This document shows positions 46,361 to 54,285 of a stretch of DNA of 64,000 bases, in pieces. The translations under genes and the position numbers were made by a program. Under the pieces are notes generated by a model. It saw only the letters and a list, made by a program, of their open reading frames with translations. It was not told the origin of the DNA and did not search any database. The stretch is taken from positions 496,001 to 560,000 of the forward strand of contig JADJZA010000001.1 in assembly GCA_016719385.1 (NCBI GenBank), given 5' to 3'. Source of the DNA: Candidatus Microthrix subdominans. GTDB taxonomy: Bacteria > Actinomycetota > Acidimicrobiia > Acidimicrobiales > Microtrichaceae. The stretch's first letter is position 1; the number at the start of each line of letters is the position of its first letter.

Positions 46361-46790
46361 CGAGCCCTGCGAGGCTTCGATGACGGGGCATCCTTCTGCG
46401 GTTTGGCGCAATGTGTTGCCAACCCAGATGTATCCGTCCGGCATCAAGTTTCGGTTCGATGTCTTCATGCCTGCTTCAGACGACCTTAAGCACTCCTGCG
46501 TGGACTCGCACAAGATCGAGCTCCAGGACTTCGTTGACCTGTGGGGGACACGAAACCGCACGACCGTAGGAGTGGCGCATTTCCACGTGTCTGATGTGCT
46601 TGATGCCGCCGAGCTTGAGGGCGTCACGATGGATGTAGTCGACGACAGCAGTTGCGACGGTGTCGATGATGGCTTCCACTGCTTCATCGACTTTCGACGT
46701 GTGGAACACAAGCCCCGGAGACGAGCCGTCGCGCAACGGCTTCACCTCAAGTCTGAATACGTCGCGGCGTCACCGGCGACGATTGAATAG
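46353..46790 (+). CDS. Unknown protein, 145 aa, second of the cassette
   Basis: Starts at GTG 46353 inside the end of the upstream gene. It reads WRNVLPTQMYPSGIKFRFDV, FMPASDDLKHSCVDSHKIEL, QDFVDLWGTRNRTTVGVAHF and ends with a charged tail. The pattern W..V.P.......F.P...D...LS.......... is reminiscent of a small family that always follows a larger unknown protein. No catalytic motif is evident. Coding is supported by composition and overlap. Confidence 0.55.
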   Translation: MSDEPCEASMTGHPSAVWRNVLPTQMYPSGIKFRFDVFMPASDDLKHSCVDSHKIELQDFVDLWGTRNRTTVGVAHFHVSDVLDAAELEGVTMDVVDDSSCDGVDDGFHCFIDFRRVEHKPRRRAVAQRLHLKSEYVAASPATIE

Positions 46791-46939
46791 TCCTCCAGCA
46801 AGCAAGGGTGGTGGTATGGGTGCTGAGCGGTACGCTTGGCTATAAGCCCTGGAATGGCTCGCTTCAGCGGCCACCAGGGCTTCCATCGTTTTGATCCCTT
46901 ACTGGCCGCATGGCGACCCGTTGCGTATATGCTTTCGTC

Positions 46940-47530
46940 ATGGATGCGGCGATGTTGGTGAAAGCGGCACGTGAGGAGGCCAACCTGACCGTTCGAGCGC
47001 TGGCGGCGCGGGCAGGCGTCGCTGCCTCGACGGTTTCTCGGATCGAGCGGCGTCAGATGGACCCAACCGTTGGCATGCTTGACCGACTCCTCGATGCTGC
47101 CGGTCAAACCCTTGAGCTCACTGCTCGTCGCTCGCACGAGGGGAGGCTCGGTGCGTTGACAGACGCCTGGCGGGTCCATCCGGATGGCACGGATCGTCCG
47201 GACTGGACCCGGCTGAGGGTATTCCTCGACTACCTCTGGCTCCACCCGGCGCTGACCCGGGCGGCGATCGCCGACAAGCCTGACCCGTCGGGATCGCAGG
47301 TCATGGACAACCTGCTGGCAGCGATGGCTGAGAAGCTCAGCGATGACGCCGAGCTGCCGCGCCCGTCGTGGACTGCTGAGATACCTGGGCTGAGTAGGCC
47401 ATGGTGCACGCCTGCAACACCCCGGATGCATGCGGCTGCACAGAGCGCCACGGCTCCGCAACTGGTGGCCAGGGGCTTTGTTCTTGCGTCTAACAGCCTG
47501 TGGCGTGATCGGTGGAACGAGGTTGCGTGA
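46940..47530 (+). CDS. XRE-type antitoxin of nucleotidyltransferase pair (copy 1)
   Basis: 196 residues from ATG 46940. The helix-turn-helix is LTVRALAARAGVAASTVSRI (residues 14-33) with ERRQMDPTVGMLDRLLDAAG as the next helices; the C-terminal part (LRVFLDYLWLHPALTRAAIA) is family-specific. It should repress its own operon and neutralise the downstream toxin. A near copy lies at 50313-50903 with the same upstream sequence (GCGTATATGCTT just before ATG). It overlaps the toxin start (TGATG). Confidence 0.8.
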   Translation: MDAAMLVKAAREEANLTVRALAARAGVAASTVSRIERRQMDPTVGMLDRLLDAAGQTLELTARRSHEGRLGALTDAWRVHPDGTDRPDWTRLRVFLDYLWLHPALTRAAIADKPDPSGSQVMDNLLAAMAEKLSDDAELPRPSWTAEIPGLSRPWCTPATPRMHAAAQSATAPQLVARGFVLASNSLWRDRWNEVA

Positions 47531-47933
47531 TGCCACCACTCACCGGTCTCGACATCCGGCTTTACCTCGGTGAGGTTGCCGATGCAATGGAGCCGATCGG
47601 TCCCCGGCACACGCTGATCCTGGTCGGCGGGTCGCTTCTGGCCTGGCATGGGCTTCGGGAGGCGACCTTTGATGTCGACAGCGTTCGACGGTTGGATGCT
47701 GAGCTCCACGGCTGAAGGTTCTCGGTGCGCCGTGGGCCCAGGTGTTCGTCATGAAGCTTTATGCCGGACGAGAACAAGACCGAGAGGATCTTGCAGCGAT
47801 TTGGTCTCGGACGGGTTTCGTATCGCCAGAGGCCGCCGCAACGATGTTCCGGGAGGCCTATCCGCACGCTCCGGACGACGAGTTTCTCAGCAACTACATC
47901 CAGTCCCTTGTGATTGAGGCGGAAGGTCCGTGA
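47530..47933 (+). pseudogene. Nucleotidyltransferase toxin partner with internal deletion (copy 1)
   Basis: The N-terminal part MPPLTGLDIRLYLGEVADAM followed by TLILVGGSLLAWHGLREATF and DVDSVRR carries the GGS...R.T.DVD nucleotidyltransferase signature. The frame stops at 47715; another frame gives QVFVMKLYAGREQDREDLAA, IWSRTGFVSPEAAATMFREA, a normal K..A.R..D..DL C-terminus. About 60-80 residues between are missing. Family resembles DUF6036/AbiEii-like toxins. Inactive as read. Confidence 0.7.
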
Positions 47934-48637
47934 TCCGACTGTTCAACAGAAGGTGGAATCCTCGGGAGGGCTCGATCGATGATGGACTGGCGGAGGCGGT
48001 CGGCGGCCTCGTCCCGGTCCTCTCCGCCGAGATCCTTGAGGTCCCACCATTGCTGGGCGGGGTCGGCCATTGGGAGCCCCTCAGCGTCGGCGCACCAGGG
48101 AGGCGTCGCGGAAAGGTTCGCCGGCTCTTTGGTGATGCGCAGAACAAGGCTGGCGTCGGCTCGCCCAACGGCCGGGACCATGCCGGACTCCTCCAGAGGA
48201 ATCGGGCCGTCGGAGTAGACGATGGTCAGCGTGGGATGGCGCCATGGGGTCAGCAGGTCGGGACCAAGATCAGCGGAGAAGGCGATCCGCACCTGCGACA
48301 TCTTTGCGGTATCGAGGACCCGGCGTGCCTGATCCATGAGTGGCCGGGTGCTGTACCAGTAGGACTGTGGCTCGGCGAGGTGTGGTTTGGCATGGGCCTG
48401 GTAGAGGACGAGTAGCCGAGCGGGGTCGCCGGTATAGCCCCGGGGGGAAGCTGTGACAGCCCCCTTGTCGCTCAGCTGGGCCAGTACCTGTGAGACCCGA
48501 GGTTGGGTGACGCCCACCTCACGTGCGATCGCCATACCGGTGATCGGTTGGTCGAGCGCGATGAGGAGCCGAACCACCGCGCAGGTTCCTGCACCCCAGC
48601 TGCGAACCGAGCGCACTCGGCTGTCGGTCGCTGTCAT
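47894..48637 (-). CDS. Winged-helix regulator, solitary AbiEi-like
   Basis: 247 residues from ATG 48637. ITGMAIAREVGVTQPRVSQV then LAQLSDKGAVTASPRG is a MarR/AbiEi winged helix near residues 36-70. The rest includes DLGPDLLTPWRHPTLTIVYS, RADASLVLRI and ADPAQQWWDLKDLGGEDRDE, seen in solitary AbiEi-like proteins. No toxin follows it; its 3' end overlaps the convergent nucleotidyltransferase remnant. A 21-bp-arm inverted repeat begins one base upstream of the start, a likely autoregulatory site. A degraded copy lies at 49780-50149. Confidence 0.7.
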   Translation of the reverse strand: MTATDSRVRSVRSWGAGTCAVVRLLIALDQPITGMAIAREVGVTQPRVSQVLAQLSDKGAVTASPRGYTGDPARLLVLYQAHAKPHLAEPQSYWYSTRPLMDQARRVLDTAKMSQVRIAFSADLGPDLLTPWRHPTLTIVYSDGPIPLEESGMVPAVGRADASLVLRITKEPANLSATPPWCADAEGLPMADPAQQWWDLKDLGGEDRDEAADRLRQSIIDRALPRIPPSVEQSDHGPSASITRDWM

Positions 48638-48694
48638 CCTCTCAGGGTATAAGTGTTCTCTCATGGAAACAAGGAACACTCATACCCTGAGAGG
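48638..48694. promoter_or_regulatory. Long inverted repeat, 21-bp arms with one mismatch
   Basis: The arms 48638-48658 (cctctcagggtataagtgtt...) and 48674-48694 are complementary except for one base, with 15 bases between. The left arm touches the ATG of the regulator (48637). Operator is the best reading; the end of a tiny mobile element is an alternative. Confidence 0.65.
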
Positions 48695-48714
48695 TTCTAA
48701 CGAAGCCGCGGCCT

Positions 48715-48791
48715 CGGCGGATGCGGCGGCGGCTGAGGGGTGTCAGCCGCAGTGGATTCAGGGGATGGCGCTTCGGTCGGAGCCGGCGATC
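48715..48791 (+). pseudogene. Thiolase-2 fragment D
   Basis: About 75 bases coding ADAAAAEGCQPQWIQGMALR SEPA match bases 38397-38470 of the intact thiolase 2 with few changes. It is bounded by unrelated sequence on both sides. Confidence 0.7.
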
Positions 48792-48858
48792 CCTGACCGG
48801 GTCGCTCGACCCGAACTGGAGGGTCGAGATCAGCTGATGTCGCGGTACGCTGGTTTGC

Positions 48859-49041
48859 ATGGCTGGAGAGAAGATCTGGACAGCAGCGGAGTTGGAACGG
48901 CTCTCACCGGATGAGCGCGCCGCGATCGTAAAGGCTGGATTCGTTACCGACCCGAGCCAGGTGCCCCCTGACCTACTCGATCGGGCTCGGCGGAAGGTCG
49001 AGCGACGGATTGCGGCCACCGAGGGGTCTCAAGCGGGCTGA
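48859..49041 (+). CDS. Small antitoxin-like protein
   Basis: 60 residues: MAGEKIWTAAELERLSPDER, AAIVKAGFVTDPSQVPPDLL and a terminal Arg/Lys helix. The repeated acidic/basic helices and the length are like antitoxins without an obvious DNA-binding motif. The stop overlaps the ATG of the next gene by one base (TGATG). Function inferred from arrangement. Confidence 0.6.
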   Translation: MAGEKIWTAAELERLSPDERAAIVKAGFVTDPSQVPPDLLDRARRKVERRIAATEGSQAG

Positions 49042-49346
49042 TGAACCCCTCCCGTCGAGCTGTTCGGGTTGCCCCACACTTCTTCGACGAGCTGGACGCG
49101 ATCTTCGGGCCCGGCAGGGGGCCAAACGGTGAGCCGTCGTCGACCGATTTCTTGCTGATCGACCTGCCGCTTATCGCCGATGCGTTCGCTGAACGGTTCG
49201 ACGAGCTTCAGCCGATGTTTGCCGATCGCGATGACTACCGGTTGCTGGTCGCAACCGGGAGTTTGGCGAAGGCCGCGCTGGTGACTGGCCAACTCTTGGC
49301 TGACGGCTCCATCGTCTTGATTGAGATCGAGATCGACCCCTATTGA
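49041..49346 (+). CDS. RelE/ParE-sized toxin candidate
   Basis: 101 residues: MNPSRRAVRVAPHFFDELDA, IFGPGRGPNGEPSSTDFLLI, a helical centre and an ending LADGSIVLIEIEIDPY. An N-terminal strand plus two helices (FFDELD) followed by C-terminal beta strands is the ParE/RelE outline, but the basic catalytic residues of known families are not evident. Tight linkage to the 60-residue gene supports a two-gene TA module. Confidence 0.55.
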   Translation: MNPSRRAVRVAPHFFDELDAIFGPGRGPNGEPSSTDFLLIDLPLIADAFAERFDELQPMFADRDDYRLLVATGSLAKAALVTGQLLADGSIVLIEIEIDPY

Positions 49347-49365
49347 CCGGAGGCGAAACGGCCCT

Positions 49366-49677
49366 TCAACCTTTCGTCGACCTGGGTTGAGCGACAAGCT
49401 CCAGCTCGAGGGCCTCCGTGAGCGCAACAAGCGTGGCGAGGGTGGGGTTGGGCCCCTGGGCGGAAAAGAGCCGCCTGACCATCTCTGGGCGGAGATCAGC
49501 ACGGCGCGCCAACTCGGCCTTGCTGAGGTGGAGGTTGGACCGCCGTTCGTCGAGCATTCGGATGAATGAATCGATCTGACCGATTCGTCGCCGAGCGGCC
49601 TGGTACTCGCGCTCATAGTCGGGATCCGCCCGCCGGGCTTCGAGGTATCGCTCTGCTCCGGTGCGCGCGGTTGACAT
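49366..49677 (-). CDS. HigA-type XRE antitoxin (solitary)
   Basis: 103 residues from ATG 49677 (MSTARTGAERYLEARRADPD). The helix-turn-helix reads LSKAELARRADLRPEMVRRL, followed by FSAQGPNPTLATLVALTEAL, the usual HigA C-terminus. No HigB toxin is found upstream or downstream. ATG 49689 is an alternative start. The repeat at 49685-49716 is its probable operator. Confidence 0.75.
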   Translation of the reverse strand: MSTARTGAERYLEARRADPDYEREYQAARRRIGQIDSFIRMLDERRSNLHLSKAELARRADLRPEMVRRLFSAQGPNPTLATLVALTEALELELVAQPRSTKG

Positions 49678-49684
49678 GCTCGCC

Positions 49685-49716
49685 AGCATAGCGTGTCTTT
49701 TATGATACGCAATGCT
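49685..49716. promoter_or_regulatory. Imperfect inverted repeat upstream of HigA-like gene
   Basis: AGCATAGCGTGTC pairs with GATACGCAATGCT with two mismatches around an AT-rich centre (tttta). It directly precedes the start codon. Confidence 0.5.
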
Positions 49717-49779
49717 CTGGCTCAGGGGCGGCAGACACGCTCGTGAGACCGACCCGCTGTTCGTTCATGTGCCCCTCGG

Positions 49780-50149
49780 CAGGGCTCGATCGATGATGGC
49801 CTGCTGGAGGCGGTCGGCGGCCTCGTACCGGTCTTCGCCGCCGAGATCCTTGAGGTCCCACCATTGCTGGGTTGGGTCGGCCAGGGGAGACCCTCTACTT
49901 CGGCGGGCCAGGAGGCGTTGCAGAAAGGTCCGCCGACTATTCGGTGATGCGTAGAACGAGGCTGGCGTCGGCTTGACCTTCGGCTGGGACCATCCCGGAT
50001 TCCTCCAGCGGAATCTGGCCGTCGGCGTAGACGATGGTCAGCGTGGGGTGGCGCCATGGGGCCAGCAGGTCGGGACCGAGGTCAGCGGATACGGCGATCC
50101 GCACCTGCGATGACTTTGCGGTGCCGAGGACCCGGCGTGCCTGATCCAC
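49780..50149 (-). pseudogene. Degraded copy of the AbiEi-like regulator 3' half
   Basis: Minus-strand frames give DQARRVLGTAKSSQVRIAVS, LGPDLLAPWRHPTLTIVYAD and LEESGMVPAEGQADASLVLR, near-identical to the regulator at 47894-48637, then a frame change before the QQWWDLKDLGGEDR-equivalent end. The HTH part is missing. It lies just upstream of XRE copy 2, so a block containing both genes was duplicated. Confidence 0.75.
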
Positions 50150-50312
50150 ATCGGCGGCGTTGCCACTGCTGTTGCCCGCTCCCTGTCGGGACCGGGCGGT
50201 ACGCTTGGCCCATAAGTCCTGGGATGGCTCGCTTCGGTGGCCACCAGGGCTTCCATCGTTTTGATCCCTGTCTGGCTGACCGTCGGCGAGCTGTTGCGTA
50301 TATGCTTACGTC

Positions 50313-50903
50313 ATGGATGCGGCGATGCTGGTGAAAGCGGCATGTGAGGAAGCCAACCTGACCGTTCGGGAGCTGGCAGGGCGGGCAGGCGTCGCTGCCT
50401 CGACGGTTTCGCGGGTCGAGCGACGTCACATGGACCCAACCGTTGGCATGCTCGACCGGCTCCTCGATGCTTCCGGGCACGACCTCGAACTCCGTGCTCG
50501 TCGCTCGCACGAGGGGAGGCTCGGTGCGTTGACGGACGCGTGGCGGGTCCATCCGGATGGCACGGATCGTCCGGACTGGACCCGGCTAAGGGTATTCCTC
50601 GACTACCTCTGGCTCCATCCGGAGCTGATCCAGGCGTCGATCGCCGACAAGCCTGACCCGTCAGGATCGCAGGTCATGGACAATCTCCTGGCAGCGATGG
50701 CTGAGAAGCTCAGCGATGACGCCGAGCTGCCACGCCCGTCGTGGACTGCTGAGATTCCTGGCCTGAGTAGGCCATGGTGCACGCCCGCAACACCCCGGAT
50801 GCAGGCGGCAGCGCAGAGCGCCACGGCTCCGCAACTGGCGGCCAGGGGCTTTGTTCTCGCGTCCAACAGCCTGTGGCGTGATCGGTGGAACGAGATTGCG
50901 TGA
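50313..50903 (+). CDS. XRE-type antitoxin of nucleotidyltransferase pair (copy 2)
   Basis: 196 residues, nearly identical to 46940-47530 beyond residue 60. HTH: LTVRELAGRAGVAASTVSRV. The main differences lie in the HTH and around residues 54-60 and 108-115, which may give the two copies different operators or partners. The upstream 100 bases are also copied, including the GCGTATATGCTT element. Intact frame. Confidence 0.8.
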   Translation: MDAAMLVKAACEEANLTVRELAGRAGVAASTVSRVERRHMDPTVGMLDRLLDASGHDLELRARRSHEGRLGALTDAWRVHPDGTDRPDWTRLRVFLDYLWLHPELIQASIADKPDPSGSQVMDNLLAAMAEKLSDDAELPRPSWTAEIPGLSRPWCTPATPRMQAAAQSATAPQLAARGFVLASNSLWRDRWNEIA

Positions 50904-51150
50904 TGCCACCACTCACCGGTCACCACATCCGGCAGTACCGCGGTGAGGTTGCCGATGCAGTGGAAGCCGATCGGTCTCCAGCACACGCTGATCCTGGTCG
51001 GCGGGTCGCTTCTGGGCTGTCATGGGCTTCGGGAGGGCAACCTACGACGTCCGTTTCGTGAACCTTCCACAACTGGCGGTCGACTGGTTGAGTGGCAGCG
51101 GACGAATGTCGGCAGAGGGCGAGGCGCTCCTCGATCATCGTGGTAGGCGC
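50903..51150 (+). pseudogene. Nucleotidyltransferase toxin partner, degraded (copy 2)
   Basis: The beginning MPPLTGHHIRQYRGEVADAV matches copy 1, then the frame breaks. HTLILVGGSLLGCHGLREG appears in the next frame and ATYDVRFVNLPQLAVDW in a third. The C-terminal half found in copy 1 is absent. Dead gene. Confidence 0.7.
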
Positions 51151-51235
51151 TCAAGCCGTGTACTTACGCGTCGCTGGATCGCTGCCGGACATCTCCGCAT
51201 ACACAACCGATGGCGGCGATGCTGGTTGGCATGGC

Positions 51236-51251
51236 GATATCATGAGATATC
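51236..51251. promoter_or_regulatory. Paired GATATC sites upstream of VapB
   Basis: Two GATATC palindromes spaced ten bases apart (one helical turn), ending 16 bases before the VapB ATG. A likely VapBC operator. Confidence 0.4.
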
Positions 51252-51267
51252 ACAGTGAGAGGTTCGA

Positions 51268-51489
51268 ATGGCCGACATTCTGATCCGAGGGGTTGCAGGC
51301 GACGTCGTTGCGGCCATCGACCTATCGGCGAAGCGCTTGGGACTTTCGCGTTCCGAGTACCTCAGGCGAGTGCTGGAACGAGAACGTCAGGAGGGCTTTG
51401 GGCCCGTGAGCGTTGCCCAGCTCAGCCGGATGGCTGAGCTGACGGCCGACCTCGACGACCCTGACGTCATGTCCGGCGCTTGGTCGTGA
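51268..51489 (+). CDS. vapB: VapB/FitA-type antitoxin
   Basis: 73 residues: MADILIRGVAGDVVAAIDLS, AKRLGLSRSEYLRRVLERER and an acidic C-terminus (LTADLDDPDVMSGAWS) that would block the toxin active site. The N-terminal strand plus two helices with LGLSRSEYLRR is a ribbon-helix-helix. GAGAGG precedes ATG 51268. It overlaps vapC by GTGA. Confidence 0.85.
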   Translation: MADILIRGVAGDVVAAIDLSAKRLGLSRSEYLRRVLERERQEGFGPVSVAQLSRMAELTADLDDPDVMSGAWS

Positions 51490-51893
51490 CCGTTTGGCTC
51501 GTTGACAAGTCGGCGTTTGGGCGCCTCCATCTGGCTGAGAACGCGCCTGAATGGGCGGCCAGGATTGAGCGCGGACTGGTCCGGATCTGCACGGTCACCC
51601 GTTTGGAAATTGGCTTCTCCGCCCGTTCGGCGACCGATCACCGGCTCGTGACGTCTCAGCCCCCGTTTGCGTCGATGCCGGTGGAGTACTTGACCCCCAC
51701 CATCGAGGATCGGGCCATGGCGGTCCAAGCCCTGCTGGCAGCCCGGGGGCAGCATCGTGCGCCGTCGATTCCAGACGTGTTGATCGCTGCAACAGCGGAA
51801 CTTGCTGAGCTCACCGTGCTTCATCTGGATAAGGACTTCGACCTGATCTCTGACGTCACCGGCCAGCCTGTCGAGCGCCTCGACCTCAGGTGA
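51486..51893 (+). CDS. vapC: VapC PIN-domain toxin, intact
   Basis: 135 residues from GTG 51486. PIN residues: Asp in VTVWLVDKSAF (7), Glu in RLEIGFSAR (about 40), Asp in SIPDVLIAATAE (about 101) and Asp in HLDKDFDLI (about 119). The complete acidic set implies Mg-dependent RNase activity. The pair with VapB is complete and in frame. A remnant of a close relative lies at 61233-61345. Confidence 0.85.
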   Translation: MTVWLVDKSAFGRLHLAENAPEWAARIERGLVRICTVTRLEIGFSARSATDHRLVTSQPPFASMPVEYLTPTIEDRAMAVQALLAARGQHRAPSIPDVLIAATAELAELTVLHLDKDFDLISDVTGQPVERLDLR

Positions 51894-52032
51894 GCCACCA
51901 ACCGAACAGCACGGATCCCGTCACGTAGGCGATGGCCATGAGGAAGCTGAGCGCAGCCCATGCCTCAAGGCGATCCCAGATGATCAGCGTCCGCTCAAGC
52001 GTGGCCCGATGTCGGATCACCTCGACACTGCG
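51886..52032 (-). pseudogene. YrhK-like membrane protein fragment
   Basis: The minus strand reads VEVIRHRATLERTLIIWDRL, EAWAALSFLMAIAYVTGSVL and ends FGWWLT. The first part matches LEVIRHRESLKGTPTIWERI of the YrhK-like gene at 60.4-61.1 kb; the terminal helix differs, so it may be the end of a paralogue. The 5' part is absent. Confidence 0.55.
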
Positions 52033-52109
52033 CGTCGACGTGTGGCTGGGATGCACGTACAGTTTCGGCTTCGGGTCGGGATGCTGGTCCGCTACGTGAG
52101 GGAGCGCAT

Positions 52110-53918
52110 ATGTCTGGTGCCGGGACAGCCGATTTCGAGGATCGCGACGACTTTGTTGCTTCTGATCGGGGGTTCATCGCAGCGCTCGATCCCATGGTGA
52201 TCACGGCCGACGACGGTCGCGTGGTGTGGGACATGGACTGGGGGTTCCTCGATGCCGAGTGCCCGTCGACGGTCAACCCGAGCCTGTGGCGCCAAGCGCA
52301 GCTGACCGCGAAGCACGGGCTGTACAAGGTGACCGACGGCATCTACCAGGTGCGCGGCTTCGACATGTCGAACATGACACTTGTCGAGGGCGAGAACGGG
52401 GTCATCGTCATCGACCCGTTGATTTCCGAGGAGGTCGCGGCTGCGGCGCTGGCGCTGTACCGCGCACACCGTGGCGATCGAACCGTGACTGCGGTCATCT
52501 ACACCCATGCGCACCTGGACCACTTCGGTGGCGTCCTCGGCGTGGTCGACGCCGACACCGAGGTGCCAATCCTCGCTCCGGAGCACTTCCTGGAGCATGC
52601 GGTCTCGGAGAACGTCTACGCCGGGACTGCGATGTTGCGTCGCTCGATGTACTACGCGGGCATCAACCTCGACAAGAGCCCCACGGGCACCCTCGGCATC
52701 GGGCTTGGCGCCGGCGGCTCGACCGGAACGCCCGGCCTGATCGCACCCACGGTCGACATCACCCACACCGGCCAGGAAGAGGTCCTCGACGGGGTGCGCA
52801 TCGTCTTCCAGATGACGCCTGGCACCGAGTGCCCGTCCGAGATGAACTTCTACTTCCCAGACCGGCGTGCGTTGTGCATGGCCGAGAACGCAACGCACAA
52901 CCTGCACAACCTGTTGACCCTGCGCGGCGCTCAGGTTCGTGACCCGCGTATCTGGTCGCGCTACCTCAACGAAGCCATCGATCTGTTTGCCCGCGACGCG
53001 GACGTGTCGTTCGCATCGCACCACTGGCCGACGTGGGGCACCGACGCCATCGTCGGGTACCTGATCGCCCAGCGCGATCTGTACGGCTACCTGCACGACC
53101 AGACCCTGCGGCTGATCAACCAGGGCTACGTCCACAGCGAGATCGCCGAGATGATGGAGCTGCCCCCGGTACTCGAACAGGCGTGGCACACCCACGGCTA
53201 CTACGGCTCGGTCAACCACAACGTGAAGGCCATCTACCAGCGCTACCTCGGCTGGTACGACGCCAACCCCGCCCACCTCTGGATGCACCCGCCCGAAGCC
53301 GCAGCGACCCGCTACGTCCAGGCGATCGGCGGCATCGATGCCACCATCGCCCGGGCCAACGAGTTCTACGACGCCGGCGATCTTCGCTTCGCCGCCGAGC
53401 TGGCCAGCCACGCCGTTTTTGCCGGCCCCGACAACCTCGCCGCCCGCGAGCTGCTCGCCTCAGCCCTCGAGCAGCTCGGCTACGGCGCAGAGAACGCGAC
53501 CTGGCGCAACAGCTTCCTCACCGGCGCCCAAGAGCTTCGGACCAACACCGTCGACCACACCGACATCAACAGCGCGGGCCTCGCTCCTGCGCTGACCGTC
53601 ACCCAACTCTTCGACTCCATCGCCATCCGCATCGACGGGCCCTCCGCATGGGACGCACACCTCACGATCGCCTGGCACATCACCGACGCCGACGAGTACT
53701 ACCGCATGGAGCTGAGCAACGGCGTGCTCATCCACCACCCAACCGACTCGTTGCCGGCCGCCGATGCCACAATCACGGCGACCCGACAGCAACTCGTCGC
53801 ACTTCTGATGGCCGGCAACGCCGACGGGGTCACCATCGACGGTGACTCCGCCGTCCTCGCCACCCTCATCGGGCACACCGACCAGCCAAACCCCGACTTC
53901 GCGATCGTCACGCCCTGA
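52110..53918 (+). CDS. Alkyl sulfatase, metallo-beta-lactamase fold (SdsA1-like)
   Basis: 602 residues. The metal site is YTHAHLDHFGG (about residues 131-141), with later EMNFYFPDRRALCMAENATH as the distant ligands. The middle helical domain (QGYVHSEIAEMMELPPVLEQ, GSVNHNVKAIYQRYLGWYDA) is the alkyl-sulfatase dimerisation domain, and the last 120 residues are an SCP2-like domain (DAHLTIAWHITDADEYYRME). Full family order is kept. The enzyme hydrolyses primary alkyl sulfates such as SDS to alcohol and sulfate. No signal peptide is seen. Monocistronic, with TA loci on both sides. Confidence 0.9.
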   Translation: MSGAGTADFEDRDDFVASDRGFIAALDPMVITADDGRVVWDMDWGFLDAECPSTVNPSLWRQAQLTAKHGLYKVTDGIYQVRGFDMSNMTLVEGENGVIVIDPLISEEVAAAALALYRAHRGDRTVTAVIYTHAHLDHFGGVLGVVDADTEVPILAPEHFLEHAVSENVYAGTAMLRRSMYYAGINLDKSPTGTLGIGLGAGGSTGTPGLIAPTVDITHTGQEEVLDGVRIVFQMTPGTECPSEMNFYFPDRRALCMAENATHNLHNLLTLRGAQVRDPRIWSRYLNEAIDLFARDADVSFASHHWPTWGTDAIVGYLIAQRDLYGYLHDQTLRLINQGYVHSEIAEMMELPPVLEQAWHTHGYYGSVNHNVKAIYQRYLGWYDANPAHLWMHPPEAAATRYVQAIGGIDATIARANEFYDAGDLRFAAELASHAVFAGPDNLAARELLASALEQLGYGAENATWRNSFLTGAQELRTNTVDHTDINSAGLAPALTVTQLFDSIAIRIDGPSAWDAHLTIAWHITDADEYYRMELSNGVLIHHPTDSLPAADATITATRQQLVALLMAGNADGVTIDGDSAVLATLIGHTDQPNPDFAIVTP

Positions 53919-54006
53919 CCGCGGGCGACCAGAGGGTCGCTATGAAGATCCGGCGAGGCGTGGCCGCGCCAGTACTCGGAAACGATGTCCATAGTATGAT
54001 GATCGT

Positions 54007-54285
54007 ATGCAGAAGCGGCGAGTAACCATCACGGTGGACGAGGATCTCATCGAAGATGCGACCAAGGCCGTCGCAGATGGTCGAGCCTCGTCGGTCAGTG
54101 CCTGGATTGGTGAAGCCATGGTCGCTCGACAGACCAATGACCGGCGCTTGGAGGCCCTGGGCGAGCTCATCGCTGAGTATGAGGCGGTTCACGGCACAAT
54201 CACGGACGACGAGCTGGCGCAACAAACGCAGGCCGACCGGGACTCCGCAGCGCTCGTGCGGGCCGAGCTGCGTAGGGCCGGATGA
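54007..54285 (+). CDS. vapB: VapB-type ribbon-helix-helix antitoxin
   Basis: 92 residues: MQKRRVTITVDEDLIEDATK then SSVSAWIGEAMVARQTNDRR, a standard RHH; the tail (LGELIAEYEAVHGTITDDEL) is acidic and helical. An AT-rich box ATAGTATGATGATCG lies directly before the ATG. It overlaps the toxin by ATGA. Confidence 0.85.
   Translation: MQKRRVTITVDEDLIEDATKAVADGRASSVSAWIGEAMVARQTNDRRLEALGELIAEYEAVHGTITDDELAQQTQADRDSAALVRAELRRAG

Noticed and set aside
48638..48694. Long inverted repeat as ends of a miniature mobile element
   Set aside because: Only 57 bases, no target duplication seen, and it abuts a regulator start; an operator explains it better.
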